Part shown: one piece after another, positions 8,257 to 17,450 of the stretch
Layout: every line of letters begins with the position of its first letter
How positions within the stretch are numbered: the first letter of the stretch is position 1
DNA from: Neisseria cinerea
GTDB lineage: Bacteria; Pseudomonadota; Gammaproteobacteria; Burkholderiales; Neisseriaceae
Length of the DNA stretch: 64,000 bases
Assembly: GCF_900475315.1 (NCBI RefSeq)
Contig: NZ_LS483369.1
Coordinates: forward strand, 1,736,001 to 1,800,000
Reading direction: 5' to 3'
The notes under the pieces: model-generated
What the model was told of the DNA's origin: nothing
Database searches by the model: none
The model's input: only the letters and a program-made list of their open reading frames with translations
Position numbers and translations under genes: made by a program

Positions 8257-10143
8257 TTATTTCGCGTCTTTAAACCCGCGCTTCAAATGCACCATCAGCA
8301 ATGCCACTGCCGCAGGGGTTACGCCGGAAATGCGGCTTGCTTGTCCGACGGTTTCGGGTTTGTGCTGGTTGAGCTTTTGCTGCACTTCGGCGGACAAACC
8401 TTTGACTTTGCTGTAATTAATGTCGTCGGGCAGCTTTAAGGTTTCGATGTCACGGCGGCTGTCGATTTCTTCGTTTTGGCGGTCGATATAGCCTTGGTAT
8501 TTGACTTGGATTTCGACTTGTTCGACCACGCTGTCGGCAAGTGCGGTTTCAGGTTGTGCGTCAGGCAGGGTCATCAGCGCGGCGTAGTCGAGGTTCGGAC
8601 GGCGCAGGAGGTCGTGCAGGTTGGCTTCGCGGCTGAGTTTTTGGCCGAATACGCGCAGTTGCTCTTCTTCGGCGAGTTTTTGTGGCGTGTACCACGTTGT
8701 TTTCAAACGTTGGATTTCGCGTTCGATGGCTTCGCGTTTTTCGTTGAACATGCGCCATTGCGCTTCACCCACCAAGCCGATTTTGTAGCCGTCTTCGGTC
8801 AGGCGCATATCGGCGTTGTCTTCCCTGAGTTGCAGGCGGTATTCGGCGCGGCTGGTGAACATGCGGTAGGGTTCGTTCACGCCTTTGGTGATGAGGTCGT
8901 CCACCAATACGCCGAGATAGGCTTGTTCGCGGCGCAGCAGGAGCGGGTCTTGTTCGCGGACGTATTGCACGGCGTTTGCGCCTGCGAGCAGGCCTTGTGC
9001 GGCGGCTTCTTCGTAGCCCGTTGTGCCGTTGATTTGTCCGGCGAAGAAGAGGCCTTGGATGGTTTTGGTTTCGAGGCTGGCTTTGAGGTTGCGCGGGTCG
9101 AAGTAGTCGTATTCGATGGCGTAGCCAGGGCGCAGGATATGGGCGTTTTCAAGGCCCTTCATGCTGCGGACGAGGGCGATTTGGATGTCGAACGGCAGGC
9201 TGGTGGAGATACCGTTTGGATAGTATTCGTGCGTAGTCAGGCCTTCGGGTTCGAGGAAAATCTGATGGCTGTCTTTGTCGGCGAAGCGGTTGATTTTGTC
9301 TTCGATGGACGGACAATAACGCGGGCCGACGCCTTCGATTTTGCCGGTAAACATCGGGCTGCGGTCGAAGCCTGAGCGGATAATGTCGTGGGTTTGCAGG
9401 TTGGTATGCGTAATCCAGCAGGACACTTGGCGAGGGTGCATATCGGCGCTGCCACGTACGGACATTACGGGAACGGGCGTGTCGCCGGGCTGTTCGGTCA
9501 GTTGGGAGAAGTCAATCGTGCGCCCGTCAATACGCGGTGGCGTGCCGGTTTTCAGACGGCCTTGCGGCAGGTTCAATTCGCGCAAACGTCCGCCCAGCGA
9601 TTTGGCGGCGGGGTCGCCCGCGCGGCCGCCTTCGTAGTTTTCCAAACCGATGTGGATTTTGCCGGACAAAAACGTGCCTGCGGTCAACACGACGGCGCGT
9701 GCTTTAAACTCCACGCCCATCGCGGTAACCACGCCGCTGATGCGTTCGCCGTCGAGCGTTACGTCTTCGACGGCTTGTTGGAAAAGGTCGAGGTTTTCTT
9801 GGTTTTCCAACATCTCACGGATGGCGGCTTTATAAAGGATGCGGTCCGCCTGTGCGCGCGTGGCACGAACCGCCGCGCCTTTGCTGGCATTCAGGCGGCG
9901 GAACTGGATGCCTGATTTGTCGGTGGCTAATGCCATCGCGCCGCCGAGCGCATCGAGTTCGCGCACGAGATGTCCTTTGCCGATGCCGCCGATGGAGGGG
10001 TTGCACGACATTTGTCCGAGCGTTTCGATGTTGTGTGTGAGCAAAAGCGTCTGCGCGCCCATGCGTGCGGCGGCAAGCGCGGCTTCCGTGCCTGCGTGTC
10101 CGCCGCCGACGACGATAACGTCGTAGGTTTTGGGGTAAATCAT
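8257..10143 (-). CDS. mnmG: tRNA uridine-5-carboxymethylaminomethyl synthesis enzyme MnmG (GidA)
   Basis: With MnmE it installs the (carboxymethyl)aminomethyl group at U34 of tRNAs reading split codon boxes, using FAD and methylene-THF. The start at 10143 gives 628 residues beginning [18 protein letters not shown], with the FAD-binding [17 protein letters not shown] near residue 12. Other hallmarks are [16 protein letters not shown] near 48 and [14 protein letters not shown]. The C-terminal helical region ([18 protein letters not shown]) binds MnmE and tRNA. Its partner mnmE is at 42.9 kb in this window. Upstream in-frame codons run into a DUS pair and are not part of the protein. Confidence 0.97.
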   Translation of the reverse strand: MIYPKTYDVIVVGGGHAGTEAALAAARMGAQTLLLTHNIETLGQMSCNPSIGGIGKGHLVRELDALGGAMALATDKSGIQFRRLNASKGAAVRATRAQADRILYKAAIREMLENQENLDLFQQAVEDVTLDGERISGVVTAMGVEFKARAVVLTAGTFLSGKIHIGLENYEGGRAGDPAAKSLGGRLRELNLPQGRLKTGTPPRIDGRTIDFSQLTEQPGDTPVPVMSVRGSADMHPRQVSCWITHTNLQTHDIIRSGFDRSPMFTGKIEGVGPRYCPSIEDKINRFADKDSHQIFLEPEGLTTHEYYPNGISTSLPFDIQIALVRSMKGLENAHILRPGYAIEYDYFDPRNLKASLETKTIQGLFFAGQINGTTGYEEAAAQGLLAGANAVQYVREQDPLLLRREQAYLGVLVDDLITKGVNEPYRMFTSRAEYRLQLREDNADMRLTEDGYKIGLVGEAQWRMFNEKREAIEREIQRLKTTWYTPQKLAEEEQLRVFGQKLSREANLHDLLRRPNLDYAALMTLPDAQPETALADSVVEQVEIQVKYQGYIDRQNEEIDSRRDIETLKLPDDINYSKVKGLSAEVQQKLNQHKPETVGQASRISGVTPAAVALLMVHLKRGFKDAK

Positions 10144-10170
10144 GTGGGTCATGTGTGTATTGCCTGTCGG

Positions 10171-10210
10171 TTTTTCAGACGGCATTCCAAGCAGGATGCC
10201 GTCTGAAAAA
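10171..10210. terminator. Inverted DUS pair upstream of mnmG
   Basis: TTTTTCAGACGGCAT and ATGCCGTCTGAAAAA form a 15-bp stem with a 10-nt loop. Confidence 0.55.
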
Positions 10211-10283
10211 CGAAATGGATTCAAAAGTAAAGGTTTGGGATTGTACGCTTTTTTGCTTTGTTTTTACAGTGCGCGCGGGAAGA

Positions 10284-10310
10284 GAAAAGCCGCTTCGTGA
10301 AGAAGCGGCT
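10284..10310 (-). terminator. Intrinsic terminator of the AGCS symporter gene
   Basis: AGCCGCTTC and GAAGCGGCT form a 9-bp GC-rich stem with a 5-nt loop, followed on the minus strand by TTTTCTCTTCC. It contains no DUS. Confidence 0.75.
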
Positions 10311-10326
10311 CCGGTAAGGGCGGGAT

Positions 10327-11754
10327 TTACCAAACGTCGGATTTGATACGGCGTTTCAGACCCGGATGTTCAGAAAGTTTGAATTCGGGGTCTTTGCCCA
10401 TTTTCAGCTTGGCTGTGTAATCGCGCAGCAGCATGAATGCCAAGGGCGAGAGCAACAGGATGGCGATGAGGTTAATCCATGCCATGATGCCCATTGCCAT
10501 GTCTGCCATATCCCATACCAAGGGTACGTTGGCAACCGCGCCGAAGTAGACCCATGCCAAAACCAGCATACGGAAAACGGCGGTAACCAGCCAATGGCTC
10601 TTGATGAATTGGACGTTGGACTCGGCATAGGCATAGTTGCCGATAACGGTTGAAAAGGCAAACATAAACAGGATGACGGCAAGGAAGCCCGCGCCCCATT
10701 GGCCCACTTGGCTGACAATCGCCGCCTGCGTCAACGCCGCACCGCTCAGGTCACCGTAAGGCTGTTGATAGGTCAAGACGATAAAGGCGGTGCATGAGCA
10801 GACGATGATGGTATCGACGAAAACGCCCAACATTTGAATCATGCCTTGGGAGACGGGATGTTTCACTTCGGCAGCGGCGGCGGCATTCGGTGCGGAACCC
10901 ATACCCGCCTCATTGGAATACAGGCCGCGTTTGATACCCTGCATCATGGTGGTTGAAATCAGGCCGCCGAGGAAACCGCCTGCAGCCGAATCGAAGTTGA
11001 ACGCGTTGGAGAAAATCTGACCGAACACGTCAGGAATCAGGGAAATATTGGTAGCAATGATGAAGAGTGCTATGACGAGGTATAAAACCGCCATCAGCGG
11101 AACGATGATTTCCGCGGCTTTGGATACGCGGCGGATACCGCCGAAGATAATCGGGGCGGTCAGAATGACCAGAGCGACGCCGACATAGTGTTGGTCCCAG
11201 CCCCATGCCGCTTTGGTGGTATCGGCGATGGTATTGGTCTGTACGGCTTCAAATACAAAGCCGAAACAGAAAATCAGGCTCAGGGCGAACAAAACGCCCA
11301 GCCATTTTTGTCCCAGGCCTTGCGTGATGTAGTAGGCAGGACCGCCGCGGAAGTGGTGGTTGTCGTAGTCCCGGACTTTAAAGAGTTGGGCCAGCGAAGA
11401 TTCGACAAACGCCGAACTCATGCCGATTAAGGCGGTTACCCACATCCAGAACACTGCGCCCGGCCCGCCGAGTTTGATGGCAATTGCCACACCGGCGATG
11501 TTGCCCACACCTACGCGGCTGGCAAGGCCGGTTACAAATGCTTGAAACGGGGTGATGCCGTGAGGGTCGTCCCCCTGTTTGCGGCCGCCGATCATTTCTT
11601 TGATACTGCGTCCGAGCAGGCGGAATTGGACGAAACCTGTGGCAATGGTAAAGAAAATACCCGTACCCAAAAGCATATAAACCAAGTATGACCACATCGG
11701 GTCGTTGATGGTGCCGACCCAGCCGTGCAGCCATTCGGTGAAGTTTCCGTTCAT
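10327..11754 (-). CDS. Sodium:alanine (AGCS family) symporter
   Basis: Inner-membrane Na+- or H+-coupled uptake of small amino acids such as alanine or glycine. 475 residues from the ATG with complement 11752-11754, which has a GAGGAA ribosome binding site. Around ten hydrophobic segments are visible. AGCS hallmarks include GGRKQGDDPHGITPFQAF near residue 65, GVGNIAGVAIAIKLGGPGA near 88, and GLYSNEAGMGSAPNAAAAA near 270. The substrate cannot be refined from sequence. It is monocistronic with its own terminator. Confidence 0.92.
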   Translation of the reverse strand: MNGNFTEWLHGWVGTINDPMWSYLVYMLLGTGIFFTIATGFVQFRLLGRSIKEMIGGRKQGDDPHGITPFQAFVTGLASRVGVGNIAGVAIAIKLGGPGAVFWMWVTALIGMSSAFVESSLAQLFKVRDYDNHHFRGGPAYYITQGLGQKWLGVLFALSLIFCFGFVFEAVQTNTIADTTKAAWGWDQHYVGVALVILTAPIIFGGIRRVSKAAEIIVPLMAVLYLVIALFIIATNISLIPDVFGQIFSNAFNFDSAAGGFLGGLISTTMMQGIKRGLYSNEAGMGSAPNAAAAAEVKHPVSQGMIQMLGVFVDTIIVCSCTAFIVLTYQQPYGDLSGAALTQAAIVSQVGQWGAGFLAVILFMFAFSTVIGNYAYAESNVQFIKSHWLVTAVFRMLVLAWVYFGAVANVPLVWDMADMAMGIMAWINLIAILLLSPLAFMLLRDYTAKLKMGKDPEFKLSEHPGLKRRIKSDVW

Positions 11755-11943
11755 CGTATGTTCCTCTAAAGTTGAAGTTGTCCGGGTGCGGCGGTGCATC
11801 CGGAGCGTATCCGTATTCCACAGACAGGTTAACAGGTTTTAAATTTTGTAAATGCTATTCTAGCAGATTGTCAACAAATTCAGAAAAATTTACATCGCCG
11901 TCCGTCGAGGCGTTAGAATCCTATTTTGTTTGGAGGGAGTAAG

Positions 11944-12936
11944 ATGAAACTGCCTGTTTTTGCCGTAACTTCGGGCGAGCCTGCCGGTATCGGGCCCGAT
12001 ATCTGTCTGGATTTGGCGTTTGCCCGCCTGCCTTGCCGCTGCGTGGTTTTGGGCGATAAAAACCTGTTGGGCGCACGTGCCGGGGCTCTGGGGAAAGATG
12101 TCGTCCTGCGCGACTTTGATCCGGAATCAGGCGGTATATCGGAAGACGGCATACTCGAAGTGCTGCATATTCCGACTGCAGAACCGGTCGAGGCCGGGAG
12201 GCTTAATCCCGCCAATGCCGCTTATGTGCTGCAACTTTTAGACACTGCGCTCACAGGCATTTCAGACGGCATCTTCGACGGCATCGTCACTGCGCCTTTA
12301 CACAAAGGCATCATCAACGATGCACATGCCTGTACGGGATTTTTCAGCGGACATACCGAGTATCTGGCGGAAAAAAGCGGCACGGGGCAGGTTGTGATGA
12401 TGCTTGCCGGCAAAGGCCTGCGTGTCGCCCTCGTAACGACCCATCTGCCGTTAAAAGATGTTGCCGCTGCCATTACGCAGCCGTTGATAGAGTCGGTTGT
12501 CCGCATCCTGCATCACGATTTAAAACACAAATTCGGCATCAAAAATCCCAAAATCCTTGTCGCCGGACTTAATCCCCACGCCGGCGAAGGCGGACACCTC
12601 GGACATGAAGAAATTGAAATCATCATTCCGACGCTAGAAAAACTACGCCTCGAAGGCATCGATGCAGCCGGCCCTTTCCCGGCAGATACGCTGTTTCAAC
12701 CGTTTATGCTGGAGGGTGCGGATGCCGTACTGGCCATGTACCACGACCAAGGGCTGCCCGTGTTGAAATATCACAGTTTCGGACAGGGTACGAACATTAC
12801 GCTGGGTCTGCCCTTTATCCGCACCTCCGTCGATCACGGCACGGCGCTTGACTTGGCGGCAACCGGCAGGGCGGATTCAGGCAGCCTGATAACTGCCGTG
12901 GAGACTGCTGTCGAAATGGCAGGGCGGAAGGTTTGA
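11944..12936 (+). CDS. pdxA: 4-hydroxythreonine-4-phosphate dehydrogenase
   Basis: NAD(P)-dependent oxidation of 4-phosphohydroxy-L-threonine in pyridoxal phosphate biosynthesis. 330 residues from the ATG at 11944, preceded by GGAGGGAG. Motifs: TSGEPAGIGPD at the N-terminus, the metal-binding His residues in TTHLPLKDV, GLNPHAGEGGHLGHEE and MYHDQGLPVLKY, all intact. The segment ISDGIFDGIVTAP near residue 108 encodes a DUS-like sequence (TTCAGACGGCAT) in frame. It is divergent from the symporter and convergent with rne, separated from rne by two terminators. Confidence 0.96.
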   Translation: MKLPVFAVTSGEPAGIGPDICLDLAFARLPCRCVVLGDKNLLGARAGALGKDVVLRDFDPESGGISEDGILEVLHIPTAEPVEAGRLNPANAAYVLQLLDTALTGISDGIFDGIVTAPLHKGIINDAHACTGFFSGHTEYLAEKSGTGQVVMMLAGKGLRVALVTTHLPLKDVAAAITQPLIESVVRILHHDLKHKFGIKNPKILVAGLNPHAGEGGHLGHEEIEIIIPTLEKLRLEGIDAAGPFPADTLFQPFMLEGADAVLAMYHDQGLPVLKYHSFGQGTNITLGLPFIRTSVDHGTALDLAATGRADSGSLITAVETAVEMAGRKV

Positions 12937-12946
12937 ACGCAATCAT

Positions 12947-12983
12947 AAAAAAGCCGTCTGAAATTGGTTCGGACGGCTTTTTT
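12947..12983 (+). terminator. Terminator of pdxA (DUS-like)
   Basis: AAAAAAGCCGTCTGAA pairs with TTCGGACGGCTTTTTT with one mismatch-type wobble; the loop is 5 nt. Confidence 0.75.
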
Positions 12984-13093
12984 ATCAAAATCTCATGATG
13001 GGTTGAGACACATCTGCGGTTTTGCTTTTTCTTTGTAAGCCGCCTTTTCAATACAGTCCGGCGGTTCGGATGATGCGGTGCAAATATGGTTTT

Positions 13094-13142
13094 AAAGACG
13101 GCAAAAGGGGTTCTGCAAAACAGAACCCCTTTTGCCGTCTTT
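13094..13142 (-). terminator. 22-bp perfect hairpin, bidirectional terminator of rne
   Basis: The left arm begins AAAGACGGCAAAAGGGG and ends TTCTG; the right arm is its exact 22-nt complement, and the loop is CAAAA. It is not a DUS. It lies between convergent pdxA and rne and is strong enough to stop both. Confidence 0.8.
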
Positions 13143-13157
13143 TTTACCGTTGCCGTA

Positions 13158-15899
13158 TCAGTCTTTTCTGGTTTCAATCAGAATCATGTTTTCAGCGGGA
13201 ACGGTTACCGGTTCAAGTGGCTTGGGCTGTTCGGAACGACGCATGCCGCGTTCGGTTTGAACTTCGGGTTGAGCCGCCCATGCCTTTAATGCGGCGGTAT
13301 CGGTTTCAACCAGGATGAGCCCGTCGCTTTGTTCGGGTTCTTGCACCTGACTTGCGGCGGCAGTGGCGTTTTCAGACGGCATTTCCTGTGCTTCGGCTTT
13401 CGGTGCTACGCCTTCGGGAAGGATGGCAGCAACGGCCTGACGGATTTTTTCTGCCGCATCATAAACCAGTGCGTCGTTGTTTGAAACGGCGGGAGATGCT
13501 GTCGGAACGTCCCTTTCTGTAACCGGTTCGGTAATGCTGACGGTAATCGGAGCATTTGCATCGTTTTCCCCGAAAACATGGGCGACAGCGGAACGGACTT
13601 TGTCGGCGGTATCGCGGATATTCAGGTATTGTTCGATTTTAGAGGCAGAGGGGATGTTGCGTTTCTTACCATTTTGCCGGCGGTCGCGCTTGGTGTCGCG
13701 TCCTGCCCGTTCTTTGCCTTCGCGTTTGCCGCGTTCTTGGCGGCTGCGATCGGACTGCTGCCTGCTGCCTTTGCCTTCTGCCGCGACCGGTTCGGAGGGT
13801 ACGTTTTGCTCTGTCTGTATGCCCGTTTCGACAGCGGCTGCGGTTTCGGCGGCAATTTGGTTGCGTTCGTTGCGGTTGACGTTGCGGCGGCGTTTGCCGG
13901 ACGGGACTTCGGTTTCAGACGGCATGGTATCCGCAACGGGGGCAGGAGCCTGATTGATGCGTTCTTGGATTTCCGCTTCATTGGCACGTTCGGCAGCACG
14001 GTTGTTGCGTCCGTTGCGGCGTCTGCCGTCATTGTTGTGCGTCTCGGCTTTTGCGTTACGGGCCGGCTGTTCGTCGTCTTTGCCGGCAACTTCGCGGACT
14101 TCTACCTTGCTGCCTTCGCGTTTACTGCGGCGCGGTGTTTGACGGCGGCTGTTGTTACGGTTTGCTGCGGTGCGTTTTCCGGAGGTTTCTGCAACGGGCT
14201 GGGCTTCGGTTGTGCTGCTGCCGAAAATACGTTTCAGCCATGCTTTGAAGCTGTCCCACCAGGAATTTTGTTTTTTCTCGGCAACTATCGGTGCGGGTTG
14301 TGTATGGCGCACGCCTTTGACGGCGGGTTCGGGACGGGCGGCTTTGGCTTTTTCGCTGCCGAAAGGTTTGGCGGATTCGTCTTCTTCCGGCTCGGCAACG
14401 CGTTTGTAGCTCGGTTCGCCGTCTTCTTCTACGTCATCGATGCGGATGCGGTTGATTTCGTAGTGCGGATTTTCCAAGTGGATGTTTGGAATCAGGACGA
14501 CGTTCACATCCAAGCGCTCTTCCATCGCAAACAGCTCGGCGCGTTTCTCGTTCAACAAGAAGGTGGCAACATCGACAGGCACTTGTGCGCGTACTTCGCC
14601 GGTGTTGTCTTTCATTGCTTCTTCTTGAATGATGCGCAAAACGTGCAGGGCGGTGGATTCGATGCCGCGGATGACGCCGGTGCCGGCACAGCGCGGACAC
14701 GCAACATGGCTGCTTTCGCCCAAAGCCGGTTTCAAACGTTGACGGCTCAATTCCAAAAGGCCGAAGCGGGACAGTTTGCCCATTTGCACGCGTGCGCGGT
14801 CTTTTTTGAGCGCGTCGCGCAGGACGTTTTCAACATCGCGCTGGTGTTTCGGATTTTCCATGTCAATGAAGTCGATGACGACCAAACCGCCCAAGTCGCG
14901 CAGGCGCATTTGGCGGGCGACCTCTTCGGCGGCCTCCATATTGGTTTTGAACGCGGTGTCTTCAATGTCAGAGCCGCGTGTGGCACGTGCAGAGTTAACG
15001 TCGATGGAAACCAGGGCTTCGGTATGGTCGATGACGATCGCGCCGCCGGAAGGCAGGCTGACGCTGCGTGAAAACGCGCTTTCGATTTGATGTTCGATTT
15101 GGAAGCGGGAAAACAGCGGCGTGTGGTCTTCGTAGAGTTTCAGACGGCCTATATTGCCCGGCATGACGTAGCTCATGAACTCGGCAACTTGGTCGTAAAC
15201 TTCTTGATTGTCCACCAAAATCTCGCCGATGTCGGGACGGAAATAGTCGCGGATGGCTCGGATCAGCAGCGAGCTTTCCATAAAGAGCAGGTAGGGGTCA
15301 TGATGTGCTTTTCCTGCTTCCTCGATGGCCTGCCAGAGTTGTTTGAGGTAGTTCAAGTCCCATTCCAACTCTTCCGCACTGCGGCCGATACCGGCGGTAC
15401 GGGCGATGATGCTCATGCCGTTCGGAATGTCGAGTTCCGCCATGGCGGCTTTCAACTCTTGACGCTCTTCACCTTCAATACGGCGGGATACGCCGCCGCC
15501 GCGGGGGTTGTTCGGCATCAATACCAGATAACGTCCGGCGAGGCTGATGAAGGTGGTCAGCGCCGCGCCTTTGTTGCCGCGCTCGTCTTTTTCGATTTGG
15601 ACGATGACTTCCATGCCTTCTTTGAGCACGTCTTGGATGCGCGCGCGTCCGCCTTCGTAGTCTTGGAAATATGAGCGGGAGACTTCTTTAAACGGCAAGA
15701 AGCCGTGGCGGTCGGTTCCGTAATCCACGAAACACGCTTCCAGCGACGGCTCGATGCGGGTAATGATGCCTTTGTAGATATTACCTTTGCGCTGTTCTTT
15801 ACCCAGCGTTTCGATGTCCAAGTCCAAAAGGTTTTGGCCATCGACGATGGCAACGCGCAGCTCTTCGGCCTGCGTTGCGTTAAATAACATTCTTTTCAT
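13158..15899 (-). CDS. rne: Ribonuclease E
   Basis: Essential endoribonuclease and degradosome scaffold for mRNA decay and rRNA/tRNA maturation. 913 residues from the ATG with complement 15897-15899, preceded by GAGG. The N-terminal catalytic half has an S1 domain (about residues 37-120), the catalytic Asp motifs IDVNSARATRG and VVIDFIDMENPKH, and the zinc-link CPRCAGTGVIRG. From about residue 510 the protein is low-complexity, rich in Arg, Glu and Asn (RNNSRRQTPRRSKREG), as in degradosome-scaffolding tails. Two DUS copies are translated in this tail (MPSE). It is divergent from rluC, the same arrangement as in E. coli. Confidence 0.96.
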   Translation of the reverse strand: MKRMLFNATQAEELRVAIVDGQNLLDLDIETLGKEQRKGNIYKGIITRIEPSLEACFVDYGTDRHGFLPFKEVSRSYFQDYEGGRARIQDVLKEGMEVIVQIEKDERGNKGAALTTFISLAGRYLVLMPNNPRGGGVSRRIEGEERQELKAAMAELDIPNGMSIIARTAGIGRSAEELEWDLNYLKQLWQAIEEAGKAHHDPYLLFMESSLLIRAIRDYFRPDIGEILVDNQEVYDQVAEFMSYVMPGNIGRLKLYEDHTPLFSRFQIEHQIESAFSRSVSLPSGGAIVIDHTEALVSIDVNSARATRGSDIEDTAFKTNMEAAEEVARQMRLRDLGGLVVIDFIDMENPKHQRDVENVLRDALKKDRARVQMGKLSRFGLLELSRQRLKPALGESSHVACPRCAGTGVIRGIESTALHVLRIIQEEAMKDNTGEVRAQVPVDVATFLLNEKRAELFAMEERLDVNVVLIPNIHLENPHYEINRIRIDDVEEDGEPSYKRVAEPEEDESAKPFGSEKAKAARPEPAVKGVRHTQPAPIVAEKKQNSWWDSFKAWLKRIFGSSTTEAQPVAETSGKRTAANRNNSRRQTPRRSKREGSKVEVREVAGKDDEQPARNAKAETHNNDGRRRNGRNNRAAERANEAEIQERINQAPAPVADTMPSETEVPSGKRRRNVNRNERNQIAAETAAAVETGIQTEQNVPSEPVAAEGKGSRQQSDRSRQERGKREGKERAGRDTKRDRRQNGKKRNIPSASKIEQYLNIRDTADKVRSAVAHVFGENDANAPITVSITEPVTERDVPTASPAVSNNDALVYDAAEKIRQAVAAILPEGVAPKAEAQEMPSENATAAASQVQEPEQSDGLILVETDTAALKAWAAQPEVQTERGMRRSEQPKPLEPVTVPAENMILIETRKD

Positions 15900-16254
15900 G
15901 ATCACCTCGTGGGCAGGCGGCGTTCAGACGGCACATGCCCGGTTCGGCACTCCGGAATGCTGGGTTTTCCGATGTTCTCGGATGGAACCGGTAATCAGTT
16001 TTTGAGTTGAAAATCCGCAGGGATGCACGTTCCGAGGAACCGTGTGCGGAAGAGTCGGATAAAGAAGGCAATAAAGATCGATGCGGCGGTCTGTCTGCCG
16101 CGTTCCGAGCGGTATGGTCGGAAAAATGGGAGGCCGGCTTCTTCTTGTTATCGTTATGCCTGTGTTTTCGGGCGGTTTGCGTTTGGGGCTTGGGCCCGGC
16201 TGCCGTCTTACTTCCGCTCCGAAACGGCAAAATCAATTCAAACTTGACTACGTT

Positions 16255-16283
16255 CTGCGCCTGCCGGCTTGGAACAGGCGCAG
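16255..16283. other. 9-bp GC-rich hairpin in the rne leader region
   Basis: CTGCGCCTG and CAGGCGCAG form a perfect stem with an 11-nt loop. Confidence 0.6.
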
Positions 16284-16337
16284 GGAAAATGCTTTGCGGA
16301 GTGCTTTTTTAATATAAAATCCGATTTTAACAGTAAA

Positions 16338-16377
16338 CCGTTTCAGGGCGCGTCGGGCGCGCTTTTTGCTGAAACGG
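16338..16377. other. Two-tier hairpin just upstream of rluC
   Basis: Outer arms CCGTTTCAG and CTGAAACGG enclose an inner stem GCGCG/CGCGC followed by TTTTT. It ends 15 nt before the rluC start codon. It could act as an attenuator in the rluC leader or as a leader element of the divergent rne transcript. Confidence 0.6.
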
Positions 16378-16392
16378 ACGTTCGGATTATAG

Positions 16393-17385
16393 ATGAAAAC
16401 GCACGAAATAAGCAAAGATTCGGTCAGCTTGATAGGGGTTGCCGAACATGAGGCGGGTCAACGCCTTGATAACTATCTGATAAAAATCCTCAAGGGTGTT
16501 CCCAAGAGCCATATCCACCGCATTATCCGCGCCGGCGAGGTGCGGTTGAACAAGAAACGCTGCAAACCCGACAGCCGTATTGCGGAGGGAGATACGGTGC
16601 GGATTCCGCCTGTGCGCGTGGCGGAGAAGAAAATGCCGTCTGAAAGGCGTGCCGCCGTACCGGCTCGTGCGTTTGAGGCGGTGTATGAGGATGACGCGCT
16701 GCTGGTGGTCAATAAGCCTTCCGGCGTGGCGGTGCACGGCGGCAGCGGCGTGAGTTTCGGCGTTATCGAACAGTTGCGCCGCGCCCGTCCGGAGGCAAAG
16801 TATTTGGAGTTGGTCCACCGTTTGGACAAGGATACGAGCGGCTTGTTGATGGTGGCGAAGAAACGCAGCGCGCTCGTCAAACTTCACGAAGCCATCCGTA
16901 ACGACCACCCCAAAAAAATCTACCTTGCGCTGGGGGTGGGCAAACTGCCGGACGACAATTTCCATGTCAAACTGCCCTTGTTCAAATATACCGGCGCACA
17001 AGGCGAAAAGATGGTACGCGTCAGCGAGGACGGGCAGGCTGCGCATACGGTGTTCCGTGTGTTAAGCCGTTTTTCAGACGGCATTTTGCACGGTGTCGGG
17101 CTGTCGCACCTGACTTTGGTGCGGGCAACGCTGAAAACGGGTCGTACGCACCAAATCCGCGTGCATCTGCAATCTCAAGGCTGTCCGATTGCGGGCGACG
17201 AACGCTACGGCGATTATCAGGCGAACCGTCGTTTGCAGAAGTTGGGTTTGAAGCGGATGTTTTTGCACGCGTCCGAGCTGCACTTGAACCATCCGCTCAC
17301 GGGTGAGCCGCTGGTGTTGAAGGCGGAGCTGCCGCCGGACTTGGCGCAGTTTGCGGTGATGTTGGAAAACGGGACGAAAATGTGA
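16393..17385 (+). CDS. rluC: 23S rRNA pseudouridine synthase RluC
   Basis: Isomerises U955, U2504 and U2580 of 23S rRNA in E. coli. 330 residues: an N-terminal S4-like RNA-binding domain (about residues 20-80), then the RluA-type catalytic domain with the invariant HRLDKDTSGLLM near residue 142 carrying the catalytic Asp, and the LKTGRTHQIRVHL segment near 237. In-frame DUS code the linker KKMPSERRAA (about residue 78) and the loop FSDGILHG. It is divergent from rne as in E. coli, which favours RluC over RluD. Confidence 0.93.
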   Translation: MKTHEISKDSVSLIGVAEHEAGQRLDNYLIKILKGVPKSHIHRIIRAGEVRLNKKRCKPDSRIAEGDTVRIPPVRVAEKKMPSERRAAVPARAFEAVYEDDALLVVNKPSGVAVHGGSGVSFGVIEQLRRARPEAKYLELVHRLDKDTSGLLMVAKKRSALVKLHEAIRNDHPKKIYLALGVGKLPDDNFHVKLPLFKYTGAQGEKMVRVSEDGQAAHTVFRVLSRFSDGILHGVGLSHLTLVRATLKTGRTHQIRVHLQSQGCPIAGDERYGDYQANRRLQKLGLKRMFLHASELHLNHPLTGEPLVLKAELPPDLAQFAVMLENGTKM

Positions 17386-17387
17386 AC

Positions 17388-17422
17388 CCCGATGCCGTCT
17401 GAAGCCTTCAGACGGCATCGGG
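17388..17422. terminator. Extended DUS hairpin between rluC and lpxB
   Basis: CCCGATGCCGTCTGAA and TTCAGACGGCATCGGG form a 16-bp perfect stem with a 3-nt loop. Confidence 0.7.
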
Positions 17423-17450
17423 ACGTGAAAGTATGTGGGGACAGACGAAT

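Larger units (their letters stand above)
15900..16392. promoter_or_regulatory. rne-rluC divergent regulatory region
   Basis: Nearly 500 bp with no convincing gene. It must hold the promoters and leaders of both rne and rluC. It contains two hairpins (listed separately), an AT-rich stretch near 16305-16322 suited to promoters, and an isolated DUS core near 15924. A long structured rne leader used for autoregulation is known in E. coli; that it works likewise here is inference. Confidence 0.5.

Noticed and set aside
13578-15071. 497-codon plus-strand open frame opposite rne
   Set aside because: It is a shadow of the RNase E reading frame produced by codon bias. It has no ribosome binding site and no recognisable domain.
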